Shown piece by piece: positions 27,334 to 36,271 of a stretch of 64,000 bases of DNA. The DNA lies in assembly GCA_002422085.1 (NCBI GenBank), contig DISZ01000010.1:323440-387439 (forward strand). Reading direction: 5' to 3'. The DNA comes from Rhodobacteraceae bacterium UBA6197 (lineage in GTDB: Bacteria; Pseudomonadota; Alphaproteobacteria; Rhodobacterales; Rhodobacteraceae). Below the pieces are notes generated by a model, which saw nothing but the letters and a program-made list of their open reading frames with translations, ran no database searches and was not told the origin of the DNA. Positions within the stretch are counted from its first letter, which is position 1; every line of letters starts with the position of its first letter. The translations under genes and the position numbers were made by a program.

Positions 27334-28499
27334 CGCGCACCTTCCTTGTTTTCCAGGATCGAGACGTAGTTCGCCACGCCCGAGCCGCCCATGTTGAACA
27401 CGCAGCCCAGCGCCGCCCCCTGCCGCTGCATCTCGCCGGCCTGCCCGGTCACCTGCCGTGCCGCCATGACATGCATCGACACGCCCGTGGCCCCGACCGG
27501 ATGGCCCTTGGCCTTGAGCCCACCCGACAGGTTCACCGGCATTCTGCCCTCGGCAAAGACGGTGCCTTCGGTCAGGGCACGCGCACCCTGACCGCGCGGG
27601 GCAAGGCCCATCGCCTCATAGGTCAGCAACTCGGCGATGGTAAAACAATCATGGACCTCGGCAAAATCAAGATCGGCGGCGGTGATCCCCGCTTCGGCAT
27701 AGGCGCGCCGGAAGGCCTCGGCGGGGCCAGAGAATGCCAGAAGGTCACGGCGCGACATCGGCAGAAAATCGTTGACCTGCACGGCGGCACGAAAACCCAC
27801 CGCCTGCGGAAAGTCGGCCGCCCTATCCTCGGCGACCATCACCAGCGCGGCTGCCCCATCCGATATCAGCGAACAATCGGTCATCCTGAGAGGCGCTGCT
27901 ATCAGCGGGTTCTTGTCGCTGATCGTATTGCAGAACTCAAAGCCCACATCCTTGCGCAGATGCGCCAGTGGATTGGCCAGTGCGTTGCGGTGGTTCTTGG
28001 CGGCGATCCGCGCCAGCGCCGCAGACTGGTCGCCGTAGGCCTGAAAATAGGCATCGGCAAAGCGTGCAAAGATTCTGGGAAAGGAAACTCCATCCTCTTC
28101 GGCGGCATAGCCCGCCTGCATCAGCGCATCCGTCACCCCCTCGGTGTCCAGCGCGGTCATCTTTTCGGCCCCGACCACCAGCGCCACCCGCGCGGTGCCG
28201 GCACGGATCGCGTTGCGCGCGGCATGGATCGCCGCCGAACCGCTGGCGCAGGCGTTCTCGACCCGCGTTGCCGGAGTGAAGCGCAACGCATCGTCGGCCT
28301 GCAAGGTCAGTGATGCGGCGAAACCGTCGCGCACCATGCCGGCGTTGAAATGACCCAGCCAGATGCCGTCGATCTCATCCGCTTCGATGCCAGCATGGCC
28401 AAGCGCCTCACGCGCCGCCGCGACAATCAAAGATTCAAGCGTCTCCCCCTCCAGCCGCCCGAATTTCGTGTGACCCCAGCCAACAATCCGCGCATCCAT
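27330..28499 (-). CDS. Thiolase-family acetyl-CoA acyltransferase
   Basis: A 389-residue thiolase of the SCP2/lipid-transfer-like group. The nucleophilic Cys is C84 (VENACASGSAA), the His motif appears as HDCFT, and GHPVGATG is near residue 345. These enzymes cleave 3-oxoacyl-CoA with CoA or run the reverse condensation; some homologues act without an independent beta-ketothiolase activity. It is the first gene of the operon, divergent from the PAS-LuxR regulator across an 87-base region. Confidence 0.88.
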   Translation of the reverse strand: MDARIVGWGHTKFGRLEGETLESLIVAAAREALGHAGIEADEIDGIWLGHFNAGMVRDGFAASLTLQADDALRFTPATRVENACASGSAAIHAARNAIRAGTARVALVVGAEKMTALDTEGVTDALMQAGYAAEEDGVSFPRIFARFADAYFQAYGDQSAALARIAAKNHRNALANPLAHLRKDVGFEFCNTISDKNPLIAAPLRMTDCSLISDGAAALVMVAEDRAADFPQAVGFRAAVQVNDFLPMSRRDLLAFSGPAEAFRRAYAEAGITAADLDFAEVHDCFTIAELLTYEAMGLAPRGQGARALTEGTVFAEGRMPVNLSGGLKAKGHPVGATGVSMHVMAARQVTGQAGEMQRQGAALGCVFNMGGSGVANYVSILENKEGAR

Positions 28500-28524
28500 T
28501 GCCCCGTCCTCCCTGGTTTGCGAA

Positions 28525-28573
28525 GGTAAGCTAGGCCGCGCGGCGGGGGCTTACCATTCGTGGAATTACGTGG
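28525..28573. promoter_or_regulatory. Repeat-rich divergent promoter of the thiolase operon
   Basis: Within the 87-base gap there is a perfect 7-bp inverted repeat, GGTAAGC (28525-28531) and GCTTACC (28549-28555), and a direct repeat CGTGG at 28559-28563 and 28569-28573, exactly one helical turn apart. Either could be the site of the divergent PAS-LuxR regulator. Only the repeats are seen; binding is inferred. Confidence 0.4.
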
Positions 28574-28586
28574 TTTTCTACCAGCC

Positions 28587-29132
28587 ATGGACAACCTCAA
28601 ATCCATCGCCTTCGACGCGGCCCCGATCGGGCTGGTGGTTTCGCGGTTGCGGGAGATCGAAGCCTGCAACCGTGCCTTCGGACGCATGTTTGGCTATCTG
28701 CCCGAAGCGCTTGTCGGCCAGTCGCTGGCAAAGCTCTACCCCTCCGGGGAAGAGTTCCAGCGCATCGGCGAAATCGGCCTTGAACAGATGCGGCGAAGCG
28801 GAATTTACCTCAGCGAACGGATCATGCGGCGGCGCAATGGCGATCTGTTCTGGTGTCGCGTGCGCGGCCAGTCGATGACCCCGGACGATCCCTTCGCCCA
28901 CGCAGTCTGGAGCATGGCCGACATCTCGGATACCCGCCCGATCGTGCGGCTGACACGGCGCGAACGGCAAGTTGCGATGCTGTTGACCGAGGGCCAGACC
29001 AGCAAGGAGATCGCGCTGTTGCTGGGCATTTCGCACCGGACCGTCGAGGCCCACAGGGCAAGCCTCAACCACAAGCTCGACGTGCGCAATTCGGCCGAAT
29101 GCGTGGCGCGCCTTTCGGGCATTCCCGGGTAA
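28587..29132 (+). CDS. PAS domain LuxR-type transcriptional regulator
   Basis: A 181-residue regulator with an N-terminal PAS fold (about 5-115; PIGLVVSRLREIEACNRAF through the MRRRNGDLFWCR strand) and a C-terminal LuxR/GerE helix-turn-helix (about 120-178; LTRRERQVAMLLTEGQTSKE and ISHRTVEAHRA). There is no autoinducer-binding domain, so it is not a quorum sensor; PAS may bind a small metabolite or sense redox. The ATG at 28587 is taken; an in-frame GTG at 28560 lies in the repeat region. Divergence from the thiolase operon suggests it controls that operon. Confidence 0.88.
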   Translation: MDNLKSIAFDAAPIGLVVSRLREIEACNRAFGRMFGYLPEALVGQSLAKLYPSGEEFQRIGEIGLEQMRRSGIYLSERIMRRRNGDLFWCRVRGQSMTPDDPFAHAVWSMADISDTRPIVRLTRRERQVAMLLTEGQTSKEIALLLGISHRTVEAHRASLNHKLDVRNSAECVARLSGIPG

Positions 29133-29375
29133 TCGGGCCCGGCCATTCGCGATCCGCGACGATGGCGTCTACACCCCCCCATGCGAATGTTCTTGTCGCA
29201 CGGCCGTAGCGCAGAACCCGCGTCCACTGGCCAGCACCCGCGCACGCGTTCGCGACCCGATGAAATTGCCCGGAGTGCCAAAAAGGATGCCTCTCCAAAG
29301 GGTTGAAAACCGGGCAAGAGCGCCCGTCAATGACCCCTTGAACCGACGCGGAAGAAAAGCCGACGCGCCTGTTTC

Positions 29376-29924
29376 CTAGCGTTTCTTCAACAGGGCCGGC
29401 GGCAATAGCACGCTGAAACTGCCGTCGATCTTCATGGCGCGCGACGCATCCGTTTCCGGGCCGGTCAGGGGCGCGTCAAAACCGGCGACAACTGCAAAAT
29501 TACCTTCGACGAAAATGCTGTCATCGCGCTTTTCCAGCGTTGTCAGGGAAAAGACCGGGTGTTCATCTTCGCCCGCCCGCCAGCCGGATTTCCAGCCATC
29601 CTCAAGATAGGTAAGGGTAAAATTCACCGGAATCATCTGCTCACCGACGGTCATGACGTCGAAACCAAGCAAGAGCGAGTCCTTCATTTCCTGTACGGTT
29701 TCCGCGCTCGCCTGACCCCACAGGTTGAAGCTTTGAAGATTTGCCATGGCGATCGACAAGCCAAAGGACTGGCTTTCATCACCCTCTGACGTCAAAAACC
29801 AGGTGCGCTCGACCCCGTCGAGACTGGCCTTTATGGTGCCAAGGACCTCTTGGGCGAAGGTCACGGTTGGCGTCAAGGCAACGGCCAATACACAGGCGGC
29901 AACTCGAAACGAAGAAAATGACAT
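29376..29924 (-). CDS. Secreted hypothetical protein
   Basis: A 182-residue protein with a signal peptide (MSFSSFRVAACVLAVALTPT, then VTFAQ). The ATG at 29924 with GGAG six bases upstream is preferred to a 40-codon longer frame lacking secretion features. The mature part is about 160 residues, probably beta-rich, with no cysteines in the mature region and no motif I recognise. It stands alone, divergent from the glycan operon. The 240 bases between it and the PAS-LuxR gene hold no gene. Confidence 0.7.
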   Translation of the reverse strand: MSFSSFRVAACVLAVALTPTVTFAQEVLGTIKASLDGVERTWFLTSEGDESQSFGLSIAMANLQSFNLWGQASAETVQEMKDSLLLGFDVMTVGEQMIPVNFTLTYLEDGWKSGWRAGEDEHPVFSLTTLEKRDDSIFVEGNFAVVAGFDAPLTGPETDASRAMKIDGSFSVLLPPALLKKR

Positions 29925-30354
29925 CAAGGGCTCCAATATAGTTGTTCGGGATATCGCGATGCGGTTCCCGCATTTGCGAACGGTCTTGCATGAGGTTGAA
30001 ACGGGTGGTCTGTCAAAGCAAAGCATATCTGATCCGGGCATCATGCCATTTCTTTCCCGACTGCATAGTAAAAGTTTGCCGCCTTGGGCGTTGACCGTTC
30101 ACGGGCCAGACAAAAAAGCTGTCACAAGGCCCCGCTGCAAAACACCTTTTTGAAACATAGCCCGCCGCCGGGCATTGGGTTGGCCAAGAACCCGCGGCCG
30201 GTTTCGGACACCTTGGTTGCCACGCTTCGACAACTTGACGCTATCCGTCGCTTGCATCATGTTGACCTGCAATGCGAGGGGCCGCTTTAACGCGTGGGCG
30301 CTTGAGGGTGTTTTTTGGAAAGCGGATTCCTTGTGCAATAAACATACCCCAAAA
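29925..30354. other. Divergent intergenic region
   Basis: A 430-base gap between the secreted protein (leftward) and the glycan operon (rightward). No supported gene and no notable repeat is seen. It must hold both promoters. Confidence 0.35.
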
Positions 30355-31080
30355 ATGGGCTGCTATATCATCCACCTCAAGCGCGCAGTGGCGCGATTGC
30401 CTCAGGTTGAGTACCTGTTGAATCGACTCCCACAGGGGGCTCGCGTCATAGATGCCGTTGACGAAAAGAGCCTCACGCGAGAACAGCTGAGTGCTTGTCA
30501 GCCGTTTATGGTTCGTCCGGTTTATCCCTTCAGACTGAACCGGGCCGAGATTGCCGTATTTCACAGTCACCGCGCGTGTTGGCGTCAACTTCTGAACGAT
30601 GGATTTGACGCGGCCTTGATCGTCGAAGACGACATCAACCTGTCCGAACCGGAATTCGCGGCGGCATTCGAGCTTTCATTGCAGCACCTTTCGCCCGGTG
30701 ATTTCGTGCGCTTTCCAGAAAAGCTGCGCGACAAGGCCGGTAAACTTATCGCCCGCAGCGGCGCGACCTGTCTGACGGAACCGCGTGCAATCGGGCTGGG
30801 GATGGTGGCACAGATCGTGACCCGTGACGCCGCACAGGCCCTGTTGGCGAAAACGGAACGGTTTGACCGGCCGGTCGATACCTTCATGCAGATGCGATGG
30901 CACCACCGCGTAAGAACTCTGGCGGTCGCGCCCTCGGGTATCGCAGAGATCTCCGACAGGTTGGGCGGCAGCTTGATCAAGCGACGCTGTTCGCTTGCTG
31001 CACGATGTCACCGGGAAATTCTCAGACCGATCTATCGGCTGGGGATCGCATTGTGGTCACGGTGGGTCACACAGCCATGA
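30355..31080 (+). CDS. Glycosyltransferase family 25 protein
   Basis: A 241-residue GT25-type transferase, the family of LgtB/LpsA-like LPS galactosyl or glucosyl transferases. The usual N-terminus MxxYIIHLKRA fixes the start at ATG 30355, although the ribosome-binding site is poor. The donor metal-binding motif VEDDINL and the upstream SHRACWRQLL block are clear. First gene of a four-gene operon; its stop overlaps the next start (ATGA). It probably adds a sugar to a cell-surface glycan. Confidence 0.85.
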   Translation: MGCYIIHLKRAVARLPQVEYLLNRLPQGARVIDAVDEKSLTREQLSACQPFMVRPVYPFRLNRAEIAVFHSHRACWRQLLNDGFDAALIVEDDINLSEPEFAAAFELSLQHLSPGDFVRFPEKLRDKAGKLIARSGATCLTEPRAIGLGMVAQIVTRDAAQALLAKTERFDRPVDTFMQMRWHHRVRTLAVAPSGIAEISDRLGGSLIKRRCSLAARCHREILRPIYRLGIALWSRWVTQP

Positions 31081-31877
31081 TGCGCAAACTGCGCAAACTG
31101 GGGCGATATTCGGTCGCGCGCCTGCAACCCCGGTCGGCGCTTCCCTTTCTGTGGCACATCGGGCAGCCAAATTTCGGCGATGATCTGAACCCGGCCCTGT
31201 TTGGCCTGATCGCGGAGCGTGGCGTTCGTTTGGAACGGCGCCATGACAGACCCCATTTTCTGGGGATGGGCAGCATCCTGGCGCGGGCTACGCCGTCTTC
31301 GATCGTTCTGGGCGCGGGGTTCTTGACGCCGCCTGCGCGTCACGACCTTCAGGGGCAAATCGTAAGCGTTCGAGGGGCCTTGTCTCGCGATGCCATTGCC
31401 CAGCGGGGCGAAATCCTGTTGGGCGACCCAATGGTTTTGCTGAACCTTCTGGCGCCGTTCAAGCGTCAGGCGGATGGCCCGCTGGGTTTTGTCCCGCATG
31501 TGTCAGAATTCAAGCGGACCCGACGTCTGCGGGTGGCCGGACTGAAGGTCATCGACCCGGCGCTACCCCCGTGGCGCGTCGTCCAGGAAATTGCGGGGTG
31601 TGGTCGCATCATGAGCCAATCCTTGCACGGGTTGATCGTTGCGGATGCGCTTGCAATTCCCAACCTCTGGATCGCTCCCGGCCCCGCCATGGTCGGCGGA
31701 GACTTCAAGTTCAGGGACTATTTCAGCACACTCGACGGACCCAAGGCCGCCCACCCTTTCCACCACGATCTGCTGAAGGTGCCGCCCGGTGCCGGCTTTG
31801 ACGTTGGTATCTACAAATACGACAAACGATCTTACCTTGAGACCCTGCGCAACACGATCGCGGGTTTTCGCACGTGA
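31077..31877 (+). CDS. Polysaccharide pyruvyl transferase-like protein (ExoV-like)
   Basis: A 266-residue protein of the polysaccharide pyruvyl transferase superfamily. The N-terminal HIGQPNFGDDLNPALF block resembles the ExoV ketalase of rhizobial succinoglycan, and the C-terminal IMSQSLHGLIVADAL is the typical SLHG motif. Such enzymes add pyruvate ketals from phosphoenolpyruvate to sugar units. The start at 31077 is translationally coupled to the GT25 gene. Acceptor unknown. Confidence 0.85.
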   Translation: MMRKLRKLGRYSVARLQPRSALPFLWHIGQPNFGDDLNPALFGLIAERGVRLERRHDRPHFLGMGSILARATPSSIVLGAGFLTPPARHDLQGQIVSVRGALSRDAIAQRGEILLGDPMVLLNLLAPFKRQADGPLGFVPHVSEFKRTRRLRVAGLKVIDPALPPWRVVQEIAGCGRIMSQSLHGLIVADALAIPNLWIAPGPAMVGGDFKFRDYFSTLDGPKAAHPFHHDLLKVPPGAGFDVGIYKYDKRSYLETLRNTIAGFRT

Positions 31878-31908
31878 TATCTGGTGAAACAAAGCGACAG
31901 GCAAATCA

Positions 31909-33243
31909 ATGAGCCAAAGCGATTCTAAATCCGGTCCGATACGGCGGCTTGTCCTGGCATTTCGCACCGGCCCACAGCGCAGATTGCGGATGCGTCTTGC
32001 TTCGGCCCGCCGGATGAAACGGGGCGCCCGGTTCATTGCTGTCACCGGCAGTTCGGGCAAATCGACGACCACAACCATCTTGGGTCATCTGCTGGAAGGT
32101 TCGGGCAAGGTGCGCGCACAGGTGCTGCACAATACCGTAAACCCGCTGATCCAGACCCTGCTGCGGGTGCGCCGGGATGACGACTTCGTGCTGGCCGAAC
32201 TGGGGGTCGGCGGCAAGGGCGACATGGCGCCGATGGCCAACATGTTTCGTCCCGACCTTGCCATCGTGACGATGATCGCGGTCGAACATTTCTCGGCGTT
32301 TCGATCGCACGAGGCGGTGGCCGAGGAAAAGGGCGCGCTGCTGGAGGCGCTCTTGCCCGACGGGGTCGCGGTGCTGAACGCCGATGACCCGCTGGCGCTG
32401 GCCATGGCCCAACGAACCCGCGCCCGGGTTGTCACCTTCGGCAAGGACACAAAGGCACAGTACCGGGCCGAAAACATCACATCCGGCTACCCTCGCACCT
32501 TGTCTTTGGACATCGTCTGGGCGGGCGGACGGCTTTGTCTGACGACGCGCTTTCTGGGCGATCACTTCTGGATGCCTGTCACCGCGGCCGTGGCGGCGGC
32601 GCTGGAACTGGGCGTGGCACCTGACCTGATCCAAGCCCGCTTGCGCGACGTGGAACCCGTCAGAAACCGATGCGCGCCTTACCGTTCAGCCGGTGGCCCA
32701 AGCTTCATTCTGGATGCGGCCAAGGCCCCTTACGGCACGCTTGATCTGGCGTTCGACATGATCGGCAAGGCCGATGCCCCCTACAAGCGGATCGTGCTGG
32801 GCACCATTTCGGACTATGCGGGCAGTGCCTCACATAAATACCGCACGGCCTACAAGACGGCCCGCGAGGTCGTCGATCAGGTGATCTTCGTCGGGGGAAG
32901 CGCAACCAGTGCCCGCGCCACTGCCGAAGACATCGCAGCGGGGCGCTTTGTCTGGTTCGCCTCGCCAAAAGAAGCGTTCGACCATATCCGCGCCTCGGCC
33001 CGAGAGGATGAGTTGATCCTGCTGAAAGGCTCCAGCAATCTTCATCTGGAGCGGATTGCCTTGGGGTTTCGCTATCCGGTCAGGTGTTGGGAAACCACCT
33101 GCGGCATGGGCGGAGATTGCTTCTCCTGTGGCGCGTTTGAAAACGCATTTGACCGCAAGACCCTGAAACGGGCCGCGCGAAGACGCCGTTTGAAATTCTG
33201 GCGCCGCAAGACCGACACCCAAAAGAGGGTTCCACTGATATGA
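31909..33243 (+). CDS. Mur ligase-like ATP-dependent amide ligase with C-terminal Cys4 motif
   Basis: A 444-residue Mur ligase-fold enzyme. The P-loop is TGSSGKSTTT (46-55), followed by the central-domain block VEHFSAF-EAVAEEKGALLEAL-NADDP typical of MurF/CapB-type ligases. These enzymes form amide or peptide bonds through acyl phosphates. The C-terminus adds C393, C398, C404 and C407 (CWETTC and CFSC blocks), a likely metal site, and a very basic tail. There are no peptidoglycan genes nearby, so it is probably not MurC-F. It overlaps the PP-loop gene by four bases. Confidence 0.82.
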   Translation: MSQSDSKSGPIRRLVLAFRTGPQRRLRMRLASARRMKRGARFIAVTGSSGKSTTTTILGHLLEGSGKVRAQVLHNTVNPLIQTLLRVRRDDDFVLAELGVGGKGDMAPMANMFRPDLAIVTMIAVEHFSAFRSHEAVAEEKGALLEALLPDGVAVLNADDPLALAMAQRTRARVVTFGKDTKAQYRAENITSGYPRTLSLDIVWAGGRLCLTTRFLGDHFWMPVTAAVAAALELGVAPDLIQARLRDVEPVRNRCAPYRSAGGPSFILDAAKAPYGTLDLAFDMIGKADAPYKRIVLGTISDYAGSASHKYRTAYKTAREVVDQVIFVGGSATSARATAEDIAAGRFVWFASPKEAFDHIRASAREDELILLKGSSNLHLERIALGFRYPVRCWETTCGMGGDCFSCGAFENAFDRKTLKRAARRRRLKFWRRKTDTQKRVPLI

Positions 33244-34424
33244 CAATTGTGATTTCGGATCTCAGGCGCGACAGCGTCAGCGGGGGCATTGAGACCAGTG
33301 TTGCCGTTAAGATTGATGGCGCTCAGCGCAGGCTGACGGTTCGCCACGAGGGCAACCACCCGGATCTGGGCCTTGGGACGCCGACCTATGATCCGTTCCT
33401 GTTGTTTCTGCTGATCCCGGCCATGGCCCGCAACATGCCGATTGTGGTCGAGGGTGACATCGAGGCAATGCGCCTGGCGGCAATGCGCACAGGTCTGCAG
33501 TCGCTTTTGCAAAGCGCCTCCGACGAATGGCAAATGGTCGGTATCAGTGCCGACGCCCGAATAAGCCAACGGTTGCCGGATCTGTCAAAAGGTTCCGCGC
33601 TGGGCATGAGCTGCGGCATCGACAGTCTTTTTGCCTTTCAGGACCTGAACGGACCTGAAACGGCACCGCACATGCGGGTGAAACTGCTGTTGCACAACGA
33701 TATCGGCGCGCATCCCGATCGACAAAGTTTCGCCCGTCACACCGCGCATATCCAGCGGTTCGCCGATGAAATGGCGCTGCCGCTGGTGACCATATCGGCC
33801 GACGTGATGTCGCTTTACGGCAATCGGTTCATCCACAGCCACACGATCCGCAATGCGGCGGCGGCGATGACGCTGGAAGATCTGTTTTGCAACTTTCACT
33901 ACGCCAAGGGCGATACCGGCGGGCTCTCGGCAAAGCTTGGCCGTGGGTCTGGAATCGGACCGATGGACCCGGTGCTGCTGCCCTTGCTCAATACCTCGGC
34001 CAATAGCTACATGAGTCATTGCCTGCACCTTGGCCGATTGCAAAAAACCGCCGCAGTCATGCACAGCGATCTGGCGCGGCGCTACCTGACGGTCTGCACC
34101 CACGGGTTTTCTGACGGCCGCGACAAGATGAACTGCGGCCGATGCTACAAATGCGCGCGGGCCCTGTTCTATGCGGATACCGAAGGGATGTTGAACGACT
34201 ACTCTGCCCTGTTTGACATCGACGCCTTCAAAAGCGAACGCACCCATCTGTTGTTGCGCATGCTGCGCGGTTCGATCGGCGACAGGCGCAGCCGCGAAGA
34301 GCGTGATGCGCTGGCCTATCTTCTTGCTGCCGACTACCCGCTTCCGGTCTGGTTGCGATTGTTTCGGCCGTTCGTGGGCCGAACGACGATGCGTCCAAAC
34401 ATACCTCGGATCACGGCGACCTGA
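33240..34424 (+). CDS. Putative PP-loop ATP pyrophosphatase-type enzyme
   Basis: A 394-residue protein I cannot name. Residues 122-132 (GMSCGIDSLFA) resemble the SGGxDS PP-loop of ATP pyrophosphatases such as QueC and asparagine synthetase, with Cys in place of the first Gly. A later block has C286 and C299-x2-C302-x2-C305 (NCGRCYKCARAL), like the zinc-binding cysteines of QueC-type enzymes. Such proteins activate a carboxyl or amide oxygen by adenylation. Strict coupling to the Mur-like ligase suggests successive steps on one substrate. Function is inference. Confidence 0.75.
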   Translation: MTIVISDLRRDSVSGGIETSVAVKIDGAQRRLTVRHEGNHPDLGLGTPTYDPFLLFLLIPAMARNMPIVVEGDIEAMRLAAMRTGLQSLLQSASDEWQMVGISADARISQRLPDLSKGSALGMSCGIDSLFAFQDLNGPETAPHMRVKLLLHNDIGAHPDRQSFARHTAHIQRFADEMALPLVTISADVMSLYGNRFIHSHTIRNAAAAMTLEDLFCNFHYAKGDTGGLSAKLGRGSGIGPMDPVLLPLLNTSANSYMSHCLHLGRLQKTAAVMHSDLARRYLTVCTHGFSDGRDKMNCGRCYKCARALFYADTEGMLNDYSALFDIDAFKSERTHLLLRMLRGSIGDRRSREERDALAYLLAADYPLPVWLRLFRPFVGRTTMRPNIPRITAT

Positions 34425-34802
34425 CCCCGCCGCCCGGCCGCTCGCCCGAAGTCGACAGGTGGCATGCGCCGCCGGAGGTTTGATTGAGATGTGAGGCGAT
34501 CACCCGTTCCAGCCTGCTTCGCGTGGTCCGCACACCCGAAAGCCCGCCCAGTATTCGGGCTTTGCGGCAGTCCAGCGCCGAACTATCGGGACCGTCACTA
34601 TTGTCCATGATATGGAGCACAGGGTCAAACCTGTCGCCCGTCGCGCAAAGCGGCATCGGCAGCCAGAATCTGAGATCTGCCCGGTGGCTCGACAGGAAAC
34701 GGGGCCATCGCGCCAGCCAGACCATCACCGAACACAAAGATCGATTCGCGCTTGGCTGGGCGCACCTGCAACAGGTGCAGGGATCATCCCCCCCGTGACG
34801 CG
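34425..34802. other. Intergenic region with two palindromes
   Basis: No gene is supported here. Two structures stand out near the end: an inverted repeat GCACCTG-CAA-CAGGTGC (34762-34778), a possible hairpin, and the perfect 12-base palindrome GTGACGCGTCAC (34795-34806), which overlaps the 3' end of the next leftward gene. Convergent transcription ends in this region. Confidence 0.4.
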
Positions 34803-35147
34803 TCACTCGTGACAGCCGAAAGGCACGAATGTGCTGGCCATACCCTCGTTCATGGTCATCACCGTCAACAGATCCGCAAACGCCCCCTCTTGATCCGTTG
34901 CGGGGCAGACATGGCCCTGATCAACACAGCCACCCGCGATGAAGGCGTCGTTCTGTGCCAGAAACGTCGCGCGCAGGCCGTCATGCCCCTGAATTTGCAA
35001 GGCATCTGCAACCGCAGAACGATAAAGCACGCATTTCTGCTCGGCCCATGAAAGCCCCTCCAGCGATTGCGCCGCCACAGGTGTGGCCATGACGATCGCG
35101 ACCAGACGCAGCAGGCATGTGATGGCGGTTATTCGGGAAGGGGTCAT
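34803..35147 (-). CDS. Small secreted hypothetical protein
   Basis: A 114-residue protein with a signal peptide (about residues 1-27, ending in TPVAAQS). The ATG at 35147 has GGAG seven bases upstream. The mature part has four cysteines (EQKCVLY, GGCVDQGHVC, FGCHE), which could make two disulfides in the periplasm. No family is recognised. It is not obviously linked to its neighbours. Confidence 0.65.
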   Translation of the reverse strand: MTPSRITAITCLLRLVAIVMATPVAAQSLEGLSWAEQKCVLYRSAVADALQIQGHDGLRATFLAQNDAFIAGGCVDQGHVCPATDQEGAFADLLTVMTMNEGMASTFVPFGCHE

Positions 35148-35536
35148 CGGGTGGCTCCAGCAGATTGATTGCTGCCATGCGCGAAAGCGCAACACCGCAC
35201 CGGCCTTCCGAGCGCAGGGCTATCGGCGCCCGCCAAAGCCGTGGCCTTGGGCGCTCCGTCGCGGCGATCGAAACGGCACCGACACCGGCCGGACGGAACC
35301 ACCGCCACGACAAGATTGGCATCGTTTCCACGTTGAGTCCCCGATCAGGAAGACGGCGCACAAGGCTTGAATGATCCTGTTTTTCAGGTCAAGTCACAAG
35401 CGGCCCTTGTCACGATACCTGGTGAATCCCCTCGCGGAATGTGGCCGCGCACAGTTTCCACCCGCGCACGGCGCAACCTGACCGAATGTTGGCGCGACGT
35501 TGGCAAAGGCGTGATGCCGTGCCAAGGGGGTGTGCG
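35148..35536. other. Region without a supported gene
   Basis: A 389-base gap between the small secreted protein and the amino-acid ABC ATPase. Open frames here are antisense extensions of neighbours. No terminator-like hairpin with a T-run was noticed. Confidence 0.35.
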
Positions 35537-36271
35537 TCATTCCATCGGGTGGATCACGCGGTGCAGAAAGTCCTTGGTGCGTGGGTGTTGCGGGTCGCGA
35601 AGCAGGTCCTTCGGTGGCCCTTGCTCGACAATCGTGCCGGACTCAAGGAAAAGAACCCGGTCCGCGACGGCGCGCGCAAAGCCCATCTCATGCGTGACCA
35701 CAACCATCGTCATGCCTTCGGCCGCAACGTCGCGCATGACGGAAAGCACCTCGCCCACCAGCTCCGGATCGAGAGCAGAGGTCGGTTCGTCGAACAGGAT
35801 TGCCTTGGGCTGCATCGCCAGTGCCCGCGCGATGGCAACGCGTTGCTGCTGACCGCCGGACAGCTGGCCGGGATGACTGTCGCACTTGTCCCCCAGCCCC
35901 ACCTTCTCAAGCAATGCCGCCGCCTGGTCACGCGCCTCATTGCGCTTTATTCCTTTGACGTAGACAGGACCCTCCATGACATTCTCGATCGCGGTGCGGT
36001 GCGGAAACAGATTGAACCGTTGGAACACCATCGACACTTGCGTGCGCGTCTCGATGATGGACCGATCTGTCGGGTCAACCTTCGTCCCTTCGACCAGAAT
36101 GGCGCCTCGGTTATAGGTCTCGAGCCCGTTGATGCACCGCAGGATGGTCGACTTTCCGGAACCCGACGGGCCGATGATGCACACCACCTCACCTTTCGCG
36201 ACGTCGAAAGAGACGCCCTTGATAACTTCGAGCGTGCCGAATGACTTGTGAATGTCCTGCACCGAAATCAT
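35537..36271 (-). CDS. Polar amino acid-type ABC transporter ATPase
   Basis: A 244-residue GlnQ/HisP-type ATPase. Walker A is GPSGSGKST, the signature LSGGQQQRVAIARAL, Walker B ILFDEPTSALD and the switch His lies in VVTHEMGFA. The true start is the ATG at 36271, which overlaps the permease stop (ATGA); the long open frame upstream runs through the permease in the wrong frame. It energises uptake with the adjacent permease and binding protein. The substrate may be an amino acid, amine or betaine-like compound, given the amine oxidases nearby (inference). Confidence 0.93.
   Translation of the reverse strand: MISVQDIHKSFGTLEVIKGVSFDVAKGEVVCIIGPSGSGKSTILRCINGLETYNRGAILVEGTKVDPTDRSIIETRTQVSMVFQRFNLFPHRTAIENVMEGPVYVKGIKRNEARDQAAALLEKVGLGDKCDSHPGQLSGGQQQRVAIARALAMQPKAILFDEPTSALDPELVGEVLSVMRDVAAEGMTMVVVTHEMGFARAVADRVLFLESGTIVEQGPPKDLLRDPQHPRTKDFLHRVIHPME

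Noticed and set aside
26032..27369. Plus-strand open frame of about 445 codons opposite the acyl-CoA ligase
   Set aside because: A shadow of the ligase reading frame; Arg/His/Gly-rich composition and no motif.
34411..34806. 131-codon minus-strand open frame after the PP-loop gene
   Set aside because: The GTG start sits in a palindrome that overlaps the next gene, there is no signal peptide or domain, and the composition is Arg/Ser-rich.
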